Origin: Lethocerus indicus
Lineage: Eukaryota > Arthropoda > Insecta > Hemiptera > Belostomatidae
Assembly: GCA_019843655.1 (NCBI GenBank)
Contig: JACDQD010000004.1
Coordinates: 11,904,001-11,968,000, forward strand
Direction of reading: 5' to 3'
DNA length: 64,000 nt
Below the pieces are notes generated by a model that was not told where the DNA came from, did no database searches, and saw nothing but the letters and a program-made list of their open reading frames with translations. Below, piece after piece: positions 13,140 to 24,890 of the stretch. The translations under genes and the position numbers were made by a program. How positions within the stretch are numbered: position 1 is the stretch's first letter; each line of letters starts with the position of its first letter.

Positions 13140-14189
13140 TACTTCACAAAGCCGTAAGTGCTAGTTCTTTTCTGGGCGAAGCACTATGATTGCCGGCTCG
13201 GCTCCCCCGACTCGGCCGGACCGAGCACCTTTTTGTCACCCGAGTTCCGGAAATAAAAACGAACCCAGGCTCCGAGAGTCACCGACTTTATTCTGAGGCG
13301 AAAGCATATTTTTCTCACAATTTCCTCCCCTCGAGAGGAACGGGTCCGATCTTAACATCAAGTTTCGACTACAGTAAACGGTATAATTTGGGCCTGAAAT
13401 AGAATATAGCTTTTCAACGAGGCCTGCTCTACAGGTTGCCTTCGAAAAGACAACTTTATTATTAAAATGGTTGCAGCCCGCTTTACTTTACCGGGCTGTT
13501 GATATATTCTTGCCAGGATTGCGTAATATATTTTCAAATTCTTAACTCTCATTGATAATATATGAACAAAATATGAAGTCTCTTCTTTGGAGCCTAACAA
13601 TACTTATTCGCTAGAAATAAGGAAGGTATTGTGATTTATAGTAGCGTAATTTTTTCTTGAACGTAAAGTATTCGGACGAAACTAAATTCGCAAGGATATC
13701 TGGGTTGGTTATACCGTATAACTGTTCAGTTAAAACTGAAAACTGATACTTTCTTCTATTCGACCATTCAATTATTCTCTCTGTGTATATAATTGATGCC
13801 TGAATTAATGCCTCTTTTTATTTAGAATTTCCAATATTCGTTTGCTGTGTATGTTTTATGGTGAAATGCGATATGGCAGATGTAATTATATTAAGTAATG
13901 TAAAATTAGTTTGGCACTTTGAAATCCACCAGTTTACATTATCTGATCAGGAAAAAACAACATTATTTTTTGAACAATATGATAATTATCTGTTATTTGA
14001 TCAATTTAACAACATATTACCGTTAAGCCCACATTAGATAGCAGTAGGAGCGTTATTGGATATGTTAAGCCAATCCACCATCCCCAAAGTTTTTTCAAAA
14101 AAGGAGGGTTGTAAGTGCGTCTTTTTGGACTTATTCATGAGCTACCAGGAATAAAAAACTCCATTCAAACTCAAATAAAGTACAAAACC

Positions 14190-14191
<2 letters not shown>
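13140..14191. other. gene-free stretch
   Basis: No supported gene, repeat or structured site between the hairpin cluster and the GA microsatellite. Confidence 0.5.

Positions 14192-14227
<36 letters not shown>
14192..14227. repeat. (AG)n microsatellite
   Basis: Thirty-six bases of uninterrupted AG dinucleotide, between CCAT and TCAAAT. Confidence 0.98.
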
Positions 14228-14230
<3 letters not shown>

Positions 14231-17200
14231 AATTTAAGTGTTTGGAGGTTTCAGGTTAACCGAGTTGTTTAAATTGCAGAAGTGCGAATCGAAACTTAGA
14301 GAACAACCAACAGGATGCCCCACTGCAACCAACTGTCTAAGTCATGCGAGCCAGAAGGTCATAAGAATGATGGTTATTATTCCAAATCCTCGTAGAACAC
14401 CAGTCATGTATTTTATATTCATAATGCTTGTTTGTAGGCGATATAATTTTCCATTTTTTGCAGAAAAATATTATGTTACATTTGCATAAATGTATTTTTC
14501 CAACCGCTATTGTGTAAACTTGTAACTAGGAATATACTACAGCATTAAATAAATGAGGGGGAAGTCAGATGCAGTTAAGACTTTTACCCGGGGCCAAAGT
14601 ACCGGACTCTGCAGTGTAATCAGAGCTCCACTTATTAAACAGGCCCAATTAAATTTATGTTCGGATGTAACGGTGACTCGGGCATTAATCTGAAATTTAA
14701 TTTCCTGTCGAAAAGCCACAGCGGTGGCCTGGAAAGGGCTCGATACAGAAAATTCGATTCCTTTTTCCACCTTAATATTCTTCCCCTCCACCCTTCCGGC
14801 CATTCTTTCACCGGCGGGTCGCGTGTTGCGATAATTACGCCTAATGAACCGTCCATTACTGTCGGAAAATGATCGAATTTATCCTTTAAACGAGGTAAAA
14901 CTTCTGCCCCCCTTTTTCGGCCGGTAATTTGTTTATTCCACGACAGAAATAGGACTTTGTAGTTTTTTCCTGTCTTATAGCTAAACGATATTTGATTTAG
15001 TGCCGGCACGGAATAAAGCGATTCATGCGGACGCACCCAAGTTCGATTGGGCGGTTTGCACGAGTAGTTGAGCGGTCCGCGCGATAACAGAATAGTTGCC
15101 GATTAACGGCTTAGTTCCCTAGCAATAAAATCCTTCTTTCATAATTGAATAATTTCGAACCGCTAATCTGATTTGCATTGGTGTTCCTTGCTTCCACTGG
15201 AAGTGACCCTGTTGAATTCCGACATTTTGGCTAACTTAAGCTGCGTCATAAAACGCGAGGACTTTTACCCCTCATCGCTATTAGACTCTAGATTCTCAAA
15301 TACGGCGGATTTTGTATTGGTAATAGTTATAACACATATTTTGACAAAACAAGAGATATAATTTCGGAGACTTCAATTCATTCCGAATACTCCGTTTCTG
15401 TGACTGAGTTTTGTCCTAATATTAAGCGAAGTAATATTTATGTAGGACCATAAATATCGCAGAAATATAGTGCCGATAGAGAGGCAAGGGAGGATAATGG
15501 AGGAGAGGCCCTTCTTCTGAACCCGTTGTCCCGAATGTAAAGTGAAGAAAGAGAGAGACGTAGACTGGGGGTAAACAGCTGGGAAAGCCAACTATATCGC
15601 TTCACCCGGAACTGTCTGATATTTCAGCGTCACTCATGCTCGGGTGGGCAGGGGCCCCTTCATCCCGTTCTCAACTTCGGGTTACGCCGCCCGAGAGATG
15701 GAATAATCCACTGATGGAATAATTGTAGGACCCGGCTAAAACTTGCACAACTTGCAGGAGGAACGACAGTGCGGATACACGCGTTCCTCTAACATTAGGT
15801 GTTGTTCGGTTCAGGATTAGGACTATATTATCCTTCCCAATGTTATATATTATTTAATTTTAAGTGATCCTTATTCTCGGTTGGGCAGGAGACGGGCTCT
15901 CCGAGCAATGCTTGAAATACCTACCTACCTACCTAGATAGGAATAATATAAACTGTGGCACTGTTTAGCATCCAGAGACGACGGTAGAAGTAATAGTCGG
16001 GGTGGAGACTAACCTGAAATAAATTGTTCCGGCCGGTATGCGTTATTCACCTAAGTTACGCGCGGCGGTTAGACTGCAGGACAGTTCAGTTGCTCCGTTC
16101 TTAACGGCTTACCAAACAAGGCCGGTGGAAGTGTTTGAACACGGTCCACGGCCCAGTATATCACAGCTTCCGGCGCTAGACTGGGGCACCGGCCGGCCTC
16201 TACCCCGGTACCGGTAAATTCAATTAATTAACGGTTCTCCGTATTAATAAATTTCAGCGTCGAACTCGAGCCGTTCTTTCTTCGTCCCACCACCATTATT
16301 CTTCCCAATAACATCGGCCGGGTAATTTTAATTGGGCCAACTAATGCGATTAATGCAGAGCCACTTCCTCTCTCGTTTCAGCGACAATATCAAAATAAAT
16401 GTCTCGGTAACGTTAGATTACTTTTTTTACCGCTAAACTCTAATAATAATAAAGGTAAATTAATGTTCGTTTAATAAAATAATGTGAAACTATGAAACGA
16501 TAAAACTATGAAACAAAACTTGATAGATGACCAAACCCGTGAAAGGAGACAGAGTATCAAATATCGGCTTCAGCGATGCGAGTTTGTTCCCTCACGAAAG
16601 TGTTAGTAGCCATCGATTGGAAATATTAATTCGGATCACAAAATCATTGAATATTATACCCTCTGTAATAAACTTTGATTGTGGTTCAGAGCCCAACTGG
16701 CAAGAGAAGATACGAAGTAAGTGCCACTGATTAAGTAAGCGGGGACAGCCTATGGCATACTAACATGTGAAGCTGTCAGCGAAATGCCGCATTTATTATT
16801 GAGCCTACTCCATTATTAACGCTACGCAGACGTTGGAGGGTGAAATTAGTTGTGCTTGTCAGTCTCTTAGTGCTCTCGCTTCTTAACCGTAACTTACTCT
16901 AACCCCAGTTAAGAATACAGTTAAGAAAAAAATTAATAATACAGGTGACTTATTTTGTGTTAATATAGCCTAAATTAACGCAAAACTTATTTATGACATA
17001 TTACGAGTAATGTGATAATAACGTAATTTTCTGAATTGCAAATAAGGAAAGTATTAAAGTAACATTATTAACTATGAATGCGGCCTCTAAATTTACTTAC
17101 ATAAATGTCTTCAGAATGAGTACTTCAAGACTTGGACGATTTAAAACACTTACAGTTATTAATCCGTCTTCTGTGGCAACACGTGGATAAGTAAACTTAC

Positions 17201-17536
17201 ATAATTATTTAGCCCAAAGTCCATATTGAAATCTGAAGCACAGAAGGAAAACTTTCCTTGCACAACACTCTAAAAGGATGCTTACTGCTTTATATTACTA
17301 CAGCTTAATTCCTGACAAAGGCTTTTTCATTATTTTATAAATTCATTTTGAAGCACTTGAACTGGAGCCTTTAGTAAACTTGCACTTATTGAATTTATGT
17401 TGGAAGAGAGCTGAGTAAATCGATAGATGTCACCATATATTATATACATAAATACAACGTATATTATTGAATGCATTACTGCATGTACTGATCGGAAGAG
17501 TAATCAAACCGGAGTGTACGTAAATCTACCAAGCGT
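14228..17536. other. gene-free stretch with a CpG-rich patch
   Basis: A short (CTAC)n tetranucleotide run lies at 15919-15934. The patch at about 16020-16400 is richer in CpG and contains the 10-base palindrome CCGGTACCGG (16205-16214), followed by several TTAATTA-type homeodomain-like cores. It resembles conserved noncoding elements in spirit, but conservation cannot be judged from one genome. A 133-residue minus-strand frame at 14635-15036 shows no recognisable domain and I do not call it. Confidence 0.45.
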
Positions 17537-17758
17537 ATGCAAATTTATTGCGGCGGTAGAGAATGTACTGGCCCGAAGCGGCGATGTACAAATGCGTGTA
17601 ATTTAATGAAACAAGGCTAAAAATGCAAATATTCCTCCGGTTTCAATTATTGCGATCTCGCTGAAAATCGGCGTCAGCGTAAAACAAATCGGATTCGAGA
17701 TCCTCCTGTCTTCGGGAAGCAGTACATGGAGCCGGCTCGATGTGCATTAATTATTCAT
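17537..17758. promoter_or_regulatory. candidate POU/homeodomain enhancer (two octamers plus ATTAATTATTCAT)
   Basis: Two exact POU octamers ATGCAAAT lie in the same orientation at 17537-17544 and 17623-17630. An ATTAATTATTCAT homeodomain/POU-like site follows at 17746-17758. The segment is moderately CpG-rich between AT-rich flanks. Octamers of this kind bind POU-domain factors such as Nubbin/Pdm or Ventral veins lacking in insects. Clustering of three sites within about 220 bp is what suggests an enhancer. Chance clustering in AT-rich DNA is a real alternative. Confidence 0.35.
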
Positions 17759-20700
17759 CGGTGAGTAACTGGAGTAGAGTGTAATTGTCAATTGTAAATC
17801 AAAGAGTGGACCTTATTGAAATTTAGGCGCGTGTTACTGTATTTTAATAGCGGCCAATTCTTCTAAATATAAAGTGAAATATCGAATTAATTAAATGATT
17901 CTGTATCGCTTAAGTCGCTACTGTAAGATTATAATACAAATTTAAATGCAAAACGTATAAGTAAGCTGAACCTCCCTAACTAAATAATCGAACCTCAAAA
18001 AATTCCAAAAGGAATTTCCTCTAAGAAACGACAGGTGAGAGAGAGTATATCAGGGAAGTATGCTTTACATTATACAGGAAAAATAATGAAATAGCGCGAT
18101 TTAATTCCAATCGGGGCTTGAGCGATGGAGCATTAAGCGAAAGTCAGAGAGCGCGATTGGAAGCCGGAGTGGAGTGGAAGGAGGGAGGCTAATGCTAGAA
18201 CCCAGCTGACTGTAGGGTTGGGGGGGGGGCCCTCATTAAAATTAATAAACTTCGGCTCCCCGTTCTGCCCCGCTAATGGGGGACTAGTAATTATGGAAAG
18301 GAAATATTCGGACGAAATCTTTAACACGAAGGTGAGTCAAATCCGAATTTGTTTCCAAGACCGTGAAACGACTGCAGGAAATGTTTTTCGGGCTCGTGTT
18401 GAGTTTGTTAGTTTGTCGGCTAATTAAAAATTAATTGTATCTCTGTACACTTGCATTTTTCTCGTTAAAAATTATTTCATTTACGTGTGTGTGTAATTTA
18501 AGATACCGGAAACCGGAAAGTCAGATCAGAACCGGAAACAGCACACTGGCAATGCTGACGGATGACCCACAAAAATAGAGGATGTAACGACTCATGGAAA
18601 AACCTCTTAAGAAAATAAACCGAGTGGTTTAAAAATCTAGCGACTTTACTAGCCATGTAGGAAGAGACAGACGGATGAACACATTTCAGTTTTATTTTAC
18701 GCCCCACTAAACTGATAATATGCAAATTTCTTTTTGTTCTACATATGTTTCACAAAAAAAGGTGGTTGCAAAAGTCCCGCTACTGGTTCTATCAGAAGAA
18801 CTGGTGCTTACACTTTTGTAAAGTTTATTGCCCATTCGTTGTTTTCATGGTTTAACAATTTTTTATCGATTTTACGAACGCAGAAAGCGTATTTATGACG
18901 CATTTAATTCATTATTTGTAGTGTTATTAATAACGTGTAAGTTACTTAACATTGGATAACATATCTCGTGCGTGGAATCTCCTGATCCGTATTGGTACAT
19001 TTTAGATAGTATGCAATCTAGTAACCTGCAAGTGACCTAGTTATCTCAGCATAAATACACTTCCTTCGCACTAGAAACTAATTAGAGTAAATGAGACTAA
19101 ACCGTCTCGACAATGATCATTACTCGGGCACAAATAATAAGGTGTAAAATAGGAAAATGGTTCAATTGAGAGGCACAATGTGGACGCAGGCGTTTTTCCA
19201 TTGTAGTCTGCTTAGTATTTGTCAGTGTCAATTATTTGCCGTATTGTTAGTGTTAGTTTTAAGACAACATTCGCGCTTACCCTCGTATTTTACGATTTGA
19301 ACGAAACATTTTTACGATTGGAAATTTCCGGGTCTAAATCAACGCCAACATCAGCGCGAAGATAAACCAATGGACCGTATATATACACACACCAGGAATT
19401 GATTTAAAACAATTCCATTATGGAAATCACCCGAGTTCCCGGCGAAACCCGATTATCGCAGAGAAACTCAAATCCATTCAGTTCAAGCTGATCGAGAGAA
19501 GGCTAATTAAGTTGCCAACTCGAACTCTCTCCCTGAGAACTCCGGAGCTGAAAAATGGACGTGCGAACTTGTCACCCCTTCGATTCAATTTAAACTGAGA
19601 GTCATCACAAGAAATACAATTTACAATCAGTATCTGAATATGTCTACCTTATTCATTAAGCCTGTCCAAGTTGTATCTGTTATTTGAGCAAGAGATCCAA
19701 GTACTCATCGATTTTATTATTGGGGATGTAGTTATGAGTAAAATTACAAATATGTAACGGTTAAATCGAAATGAAGATATTTTGTTATATTCTCGGTATC
19801 TTTCAACCATGATTTCAGTATAATATTAGACCAGATTTGAATGTTCGCCTCGCTAATAGTTAATAAAAGTTAATCAATATTGACAGTGGCTGATCAGTTA
19901 AATAATTTTTCTGGGAATTCGTCGTTCCATTAAAGTTAACTGTCGGGTTGAGGAATTTGACTGGGCTAAGATGTGTTACTTTTTGAGTTAACAATATTTT
20001 AGTGGGCCCCACGAGATTGGAGCCAGACGGCGGCTAGACGGCTGTGCCGTTTTGAAAAATCCTTTCAAAAATTTATGTTTCAATCCAGGTGAGTGCAATT
20101 AGTTGAGCGCTTAAGAACAAATAATTTAGGCCTTCACCCGTTATAACATTTAGAGAAAAAAAAAATAGTATTATTTTCATTCTTAATGGTTCGTATTACG
20201 GAAATGTAACTGTTTCTATTTTGTTTCATCGGTTCGGTTAAAAAAAGTGATATTAATTTTTTATTATAAATCTGCTCTATTTATCTGAAACAATGCTAAA
20301 CAAATAAAAGCTTAGTACTTTGCGTACATTGTTTTGTACATTTAGTGTTTTCGTGTATTAATTAGTTATTTATAACACTGGATATTTTTGATATTAGCTT
20401 TCTAAAGGAAGGATTCTTGCCAGATATGTTACCAGAAATAATTTGCCAGGTAAAAGTTCCTTATTTTATTCAAGAGTGAAATTTTACAGAAAAGTGAAAT
20501 TAGTTTTTTATCATCTAAGAGCCAAAGTTGTGTCCAAGTTACTAAAACTGTTGGTAATCGGATTATTTGAGTATAGGAAACTGCTGATAGCGCACTTTTG
20601 TTTTCCCTAAGTCTAGAAAGTAGTCCAAAAATGAAGTATTATACTGTTTTTAATGAAAATGCAGTGAAAGTTTTTGCTATTATCCATACATATTCAGTTT

Positions 20701-22551
20701 AAATTTTCATTATCTGAATTATAGATGGAGTTTTGGTGATGGTGGGGTTGGAAGTCATTAACCAGAAGTGGCTGGGACTTTGCCCTACGAGCGGGTCGCC
20801 AGAAATGCTGGCCCATTGAACTAAATTTGCGATTTTGTCCTCCACAATGACCATTGTGCCCCTGTGAGCAGAGCGGCCCTTCCGCCAAAGGGCTGAATGT
20901 TTCATGACTGCTCGGACCAGTCTGCTATCACATCCAATTCCGTTTCTTACCCTTACCACTGAATCCATCTAGAAATTAGGGTAATTCAATGTCCCAACCG
21001 GCGACCCATTTACCATTCCGGTTTACTTAATTTCACAACTGTCTGAAACCTACCAATGAAATTCAAAATCTCGATAATGAGTGTACAAACTACTGGACAT
21101 TTATGTACAATCCAATATTAAAATCAATTTTATTCCAGGTTCGATGATGAGTGGTGAAATTTCATAGAGCCCATAAAGAGTAATTTGTAATTGTAATAAA
21201 TGTGAATACAATTTAAAGAAAGTCAAATTCTTTAATATTAACTTAAATGAATTTATGGCTGTCTTAAGTTTGTGCCCATGATGTTGGTACTGACAAACCA
21301 AATAATAACAGAGTATATAGAAGCCGTGATTATGGTTCGATAAGGCATTTTACCAGTTTGCTAGTGTAGTAGCGGAACCGTAAAGGAATTCTAAATTTGA
21401 ATTTTACAGCGCAAGGAATAAAGCTTGAGGGTTTTATTTGAAGAGGAAAATTGCGTGGGTGAAATCCCAGGGTGTAATTTCATGCAAGATATGCTCCCGG
21501 TGCAGTTTCGCTGCCACACGCCCAGAGATTTACGGCGAAATTTCAGACGGTCTTTTCAGACAAGAAAATTTCCGAAGGAGATGGAACTCGAATTCTTTTA
21601 CGCAGCAATGGGGATTTTGCATCCGTGGCCAAATTACGCTCGGCACAGTTCTAAACAATATTGAATGAAACAATAGAACTATTTTATAGCAGTGATGAGT
21701 CGATGTGGACTTGCTTTTAAGTACAAAGTAATAATTGCATTTTTTGTTTTCGCTCATTAGCGACACAATCCTTATAACAGGAAAAATACTCACTAACTAT
21801 TGAAGAGAATTTCATTCAACAAATACGTGTTATGCAAGTCCTGAATATAGGATATACATCTGTGTGTATGCATTAATTTATCATTATAAATATAAAACAT
21901 CACCAATAAACATAATTAACGGGGAGAAATGTTTAGTATGTTGCTTTAGTAGCTATTCGTTATTTCACTTTTGGTCCACACACGTTTACTTTATCAGCCT
22001 ATTATATTCAAATAGAAATCCTGAAATTCATCTCAACTCTTCTCTAAAAGACGTTCATTCAGTGTACCATATTTTCAGATTAGCTGTTTAATATTGAAAA
22101 TATTCATCATATATCATGATTTTTAACGGGAATATTCAGTATTTATTGGAAAAATGAACCATCTGGAGACGGGAGCACTCTGCCGTAATCCCACCGAACT
22201 TTATCGAGTGTATGAAATAGTTTAAAATATTTTCTATTTAAACTTGTCACGTTATGTTCTTTAAAACGTAGACGTTTCATGCAGGAAAGTAATTAAGCAT
22301 AAATGTTCAAGTCTCAACTTTGCGAGACTATATCAATGTTGATTTTAAGTCCGGTGCAGACTGCCATACCATCTAGCGGGATTCGTGTCAACCTTCAGGG
22401 GGTTTTTCGCGTTTGAACTTCGGCTGTAAATAACTTCTTACAATCTCGGATCGCACTTCAGCTTTCGTGCATATTAGTTTTCAGATTGCATACGATATAT
22501 ATATTATTTCAGATTCATATCTTATCCATGTGATTCTCCGGTGGCTAAAAG

Positions 22552-22555
<4 letters not shown>
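17759..22555. other. gene-free stretch
   Basis: AT-rich, with no supported gene. A G10 run lies at about 18220-18229. GGAATTG/CAATTCC form a 7-bp hairpin at 19395-19416, next to a TTCCATTATGGAA dyad (19413-19425). The open frames around 20700-20970 and 21425-21668 have no recognisable domain, and competing frames cover the same bases. Confidence 0.5.

Positions 22556-22604
<49 letters not shown>
22556..22604. repeat. (TA)n microsatellite
   Basis: Forty-nine bases of uninterrupted TA dinucleotide, the longest pure TA run in the window. Confidence 0.99.
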
Positions 22605-22606
<2 letters not shown>

Positions 22607-23873
22607 TCATTAATATTTCAATCTTATTTATAATTTATTATTATTTAAAGGAGTTGTAACACTGGAGGTTCAGTTCGTGTTCCTTACTGGGATATGTGAC
22701 TGTCGCGTAACCAAAACATGGATGAACGCACCCAAAAAAATTTTATTGAGCGGATAAAACCGAATGAATACGTTATTCGCATTATTTTTTATGTTTGAAA
22801 AAATGTCAGTAAAATATGTGGCGTTTCTTGTTCTGGGAGCGGAGCCGGGGCTTAATGAAGGCCGCAGAACTAATGTGCCGGGCTAATGGCGTCACCTCGT
22901 GTTGGATACCCCATCCTAATTATATCTCATTAAGCAAATGGAGCAAATGTTTCTTGGTTTTCAGCATAATTCGAAACCTCTCTAGGATAATTGTTTTATT
23001 CCAATTTAACTTAAACAGACCTTCGCACACGATACATTCAACAATGAAGATTGATAAAATCTGTATTGTCTGTTTCTCTGAAAATTAGTTTTCATCCAAA
23101 CTGTAAGTGGTTCTTATTAATATAATGAATTGAGGTTACTTTCCAATAAAACACGATTTAACTTATATCCAAGGAATTTTACGACTATTTAAACTTTGAA
23201 TACACTCATTCGGTGATATGGTTGCCAACTTATGTATTCGTGATTAGTTCTGGTACAAGAAATTAACCAGCTACAATACATCATCTTCAATGGATATCGA
23301 AATCATTGATGATCTAGATTCTACATTCGAGGTCTGTACCCGGAATTACCTGAATTCATGCGCAATTAGGCTGATGTTATTTGATATGATATATTTTTTT
23401 AAATCAATGCTCGTTCAATCTCACCGTGTTCTCATTATACGAGAGAACGGTGGATATTTTTTCATGACAACTAAGCGTTTTACCGTTTGAAGAGCATAAT
23501 GCCACATTAATCCGATTGCGTCTTGTTAATCGAACCGAACTGTAGGGCCGAAATGGATGGACCTGGCCGTATTTGATAATTTACAAACCATTGTTTGGAC
23601 AAATGTGTAATCGACAGTCTATTATGGCGGTGGCCGCCCTCTGTCGGACCTCAACGGCGCCCGACCGGATCGCATTAAATTACCGCCGTTTAGACTAAAT
23701 TAACTTGATTGGCCAGCATTCAGTGCTGCGAATTTCACTTGAATTACTTTTATTTTCGTGCGATACAGCTCTTCTTTCAGGGAAAAGTGTAACTCACTTT
23801 GGGACCACTTTTGACCGAATATGGGCGAAATTGGCCGACTTTTTTGAAATTTCAAACATTTTCGATTTTTTTT
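22605..23873. other. gene-free stretch
   Basis: No supported gene. The minus-strand frame that contains the polyQ exon stays open down to 23700, but past 23972 it crosses the consensus-like donor and then a short internal repeat. I therefore treat 23700-23971 as intron rather than coding. Confidence 0.45.
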
Positions 23874-23962
23874 AAGACCGCATTTTCGGGCCGATTTCGC
23901 GTCTAAAAACCACATTTTTCGGCCTAAAAACCGCATTTTTATGACGATTTTGGGCCTAAAAG
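23874..23962. repeat. degenerate tandem repeat next to the polyQ exon
   Basis: Three to four imperfect copies of a unit of roughly 25 to 35 bases recur here. The recognisable core is CTAAAAACCGCATTTTT, with variants CTAAAAACCACATTTTT and AGACCGCATTTTCGGG, each linked to GGCC-type spacers. The array starts about 10 bases past the putative splice donor at 23971/23970, inside the presumed intron. It keeps the minus-strand frame open by chance. Confidence 0.6.
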
Positions 23963-23971
23963 ATGGTTTAC

Positions 23972-24287
23972 CTTCTTCAGGGTGTAATCTCTTCCTTATG
24001 AATCCGAAGAGCCTGGACGCAATCGACTCCCTGTGGTGCCTCGTCCTCCTGTGGCGGCCCTCTTCGGCCGAGGTGTGACATGACGGCCCTCCGACCGTGT
24101 TCTGCCCCGGCGTTCCCGCCTGCTGTTGTTGTGATTGTTGTTGTTGCTGCTGCTGCTGTTGTTGCTGCTGTTGTTGTTGTTGCTGCTGCTGTTGCGGCTG
24201 TTTGTTTCGTCGCTCGCCCCGGCCGTAGCTCTGATGAGCCACCACGCTGTACATCTCACACAGCCCACGTGACGGCCATCCGAATCA
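23972..24287 (-). CDS. candidate first coding exon of a polyglutamine protein (unidentified)
   Basis: On the minus strand a plausible acceptor (TATGTTCTCAG) ends at 24288. ATG is at 24254 with an in-frame TGA 30 bases upstream, and the frame runs to AAG|GTAAAC at 23972/23971, a good donor leaving phase 1. The exon would encode about 94 residues: MYSVVAHQSYGRGERRNKQP, a run of 20 Gln, Ser, four more Gln, then a Gly/Pro/Thr linker. After that comes a basic, His/Arg-rich stretch (residues about 68-78) and SRLFGFIRKRLHPEE. The Gln codons mix CAG and CAA, which argues for protein-level retention rather than a pure trinucleotide repeat. PolyQ plus basic segments suggest a nuclear regulatory protein, but I do not recognise the family. 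A frame read by Asn/Ser codons across the same bases stops early and looks like a shadow. If unspliced, the frame continues to 23700 (184 residues). Confidence 0.45.
24117..24200 (-). repeat. CAG/CAA trinucleotide tract (polyQ-coding)
   Basis: An interrupted CAR tract, read on the minus strand as about 24 glutamines with one Ser. The mix of CAG and CAA makes it less slippage-prone than pure CAG. On the plus strand the same bases give a Val/Ala-rich shadow frame, which is not coding. Confidence 0.9.
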
Positions 24288-24788
24288 CTGAGAACATACA
24301 ATCAACCATTTTATTCTTCGATCAATCTATATCAGTTAAATGCTGTCCTTTGCTATATATTACTTTACCGTTTCTATTAGTAACATTCAAGATGGAAAAA
24401 GATACTCATATGTAAGTATGAGTTTTTGGTTATCTTATTTACGTGGCGTAAGAATTGTCGTACGATCCACGGTAAAAATATTTTACACAACTCATTGTTG
24501 TATGTTAAACCTGTTCCACTTTGCCGACGTCGTTATACAATTTTGTCAACAAAGGAATGAGGTACCACCTAGGCATACCGGTCGTCGTTGAAGATTCCTA
24601 CTGTAGACCATACAGTGTTGATATTAAGAAGCGATCAATCAAGCAAAATCAATTGGAAAGTTGCATATATAATTTTTCACTCAATATGATATTTATTGAA
24701 TCCCAAATACTGTAAAGGGTACGAACATCCAAGGGGTTGAAACAGGTTTTTCCAAATAGAGGAAGAGTCCTGGATTAAGGTATATTTT
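24288..24788. other. gene-free stretch upstream of the polyQ exon
   Basis: Presumed intron or upstream region on the minus strand. The bases just beyond 24288 form a modest pyrimidine-rich acceptor context (GGTTGATTGTATGTTCTCAG read on the minus strand). No promoter motif is evident. Confidence 0.4.
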
Positions 24789-24890
24789 CAATATACTCGC
24801 CCGGAAAGTTTAAAATCTGGGTGTAAAAGGCGGCGGCTTTTACACCGCGCGACAAACTGTCGCAGATTTTAATTTACCCGGAGGATATTG
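24789..24890. other. perfectly paired three-way-junction structure (candidate structured RNA or cruciform)
   Basis: The core 24810-24872 forms three helices with no mismatches. The closing stem is TTAAAATCT (24810-24818) with AGATTTTAA (24864-24872), 9 bp. Arm 1 is GGTGTAAAAG (24820-24829) with CTTTTACACC (24837-24846), 10 bp, loop GCGGCGG. Arm 2 is GCGACA (24849-24854) with TGTCGC (24858-24863), 6 bp, loop AAC. Junction linkers are 1, 2 and 0 bases. Farther out AAA/TTT, CCGG/CCGG (24801-24804 with 24878-24881) and CAATAT/ATATTG (24789-24794 with 24885-24890) continue the pairing with small internal loops. It fits no tRNA and no miRNA precursor I know; the branched core argues against Dicer processing. 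Because arms are self-complementary, either strand could fold. Function unknown. Confidence 0.55.

Noticed and set aside
14635..15036. 133-codon minus-strand ORF
   Set aside because: Competing frames on both strands cover the same bases, with no domain and no splice support.
16155..16175. miR-2/13-like word TATCACAGC
   Set aside because: The match ends after nine bases and no adequate precursor hairpin surrounds it.
18760..18800. mariner-like end (GCAAAAGTCCCGCTAC)
   Set aside because: No inverted partner or transposase is found; the resemblance is to a short word only.
24080..24415. plus-strand Val/Ala-rich ORF over the CTG tract
   Set aside because: It is the complement of the polyQ tract and lacks independent support.
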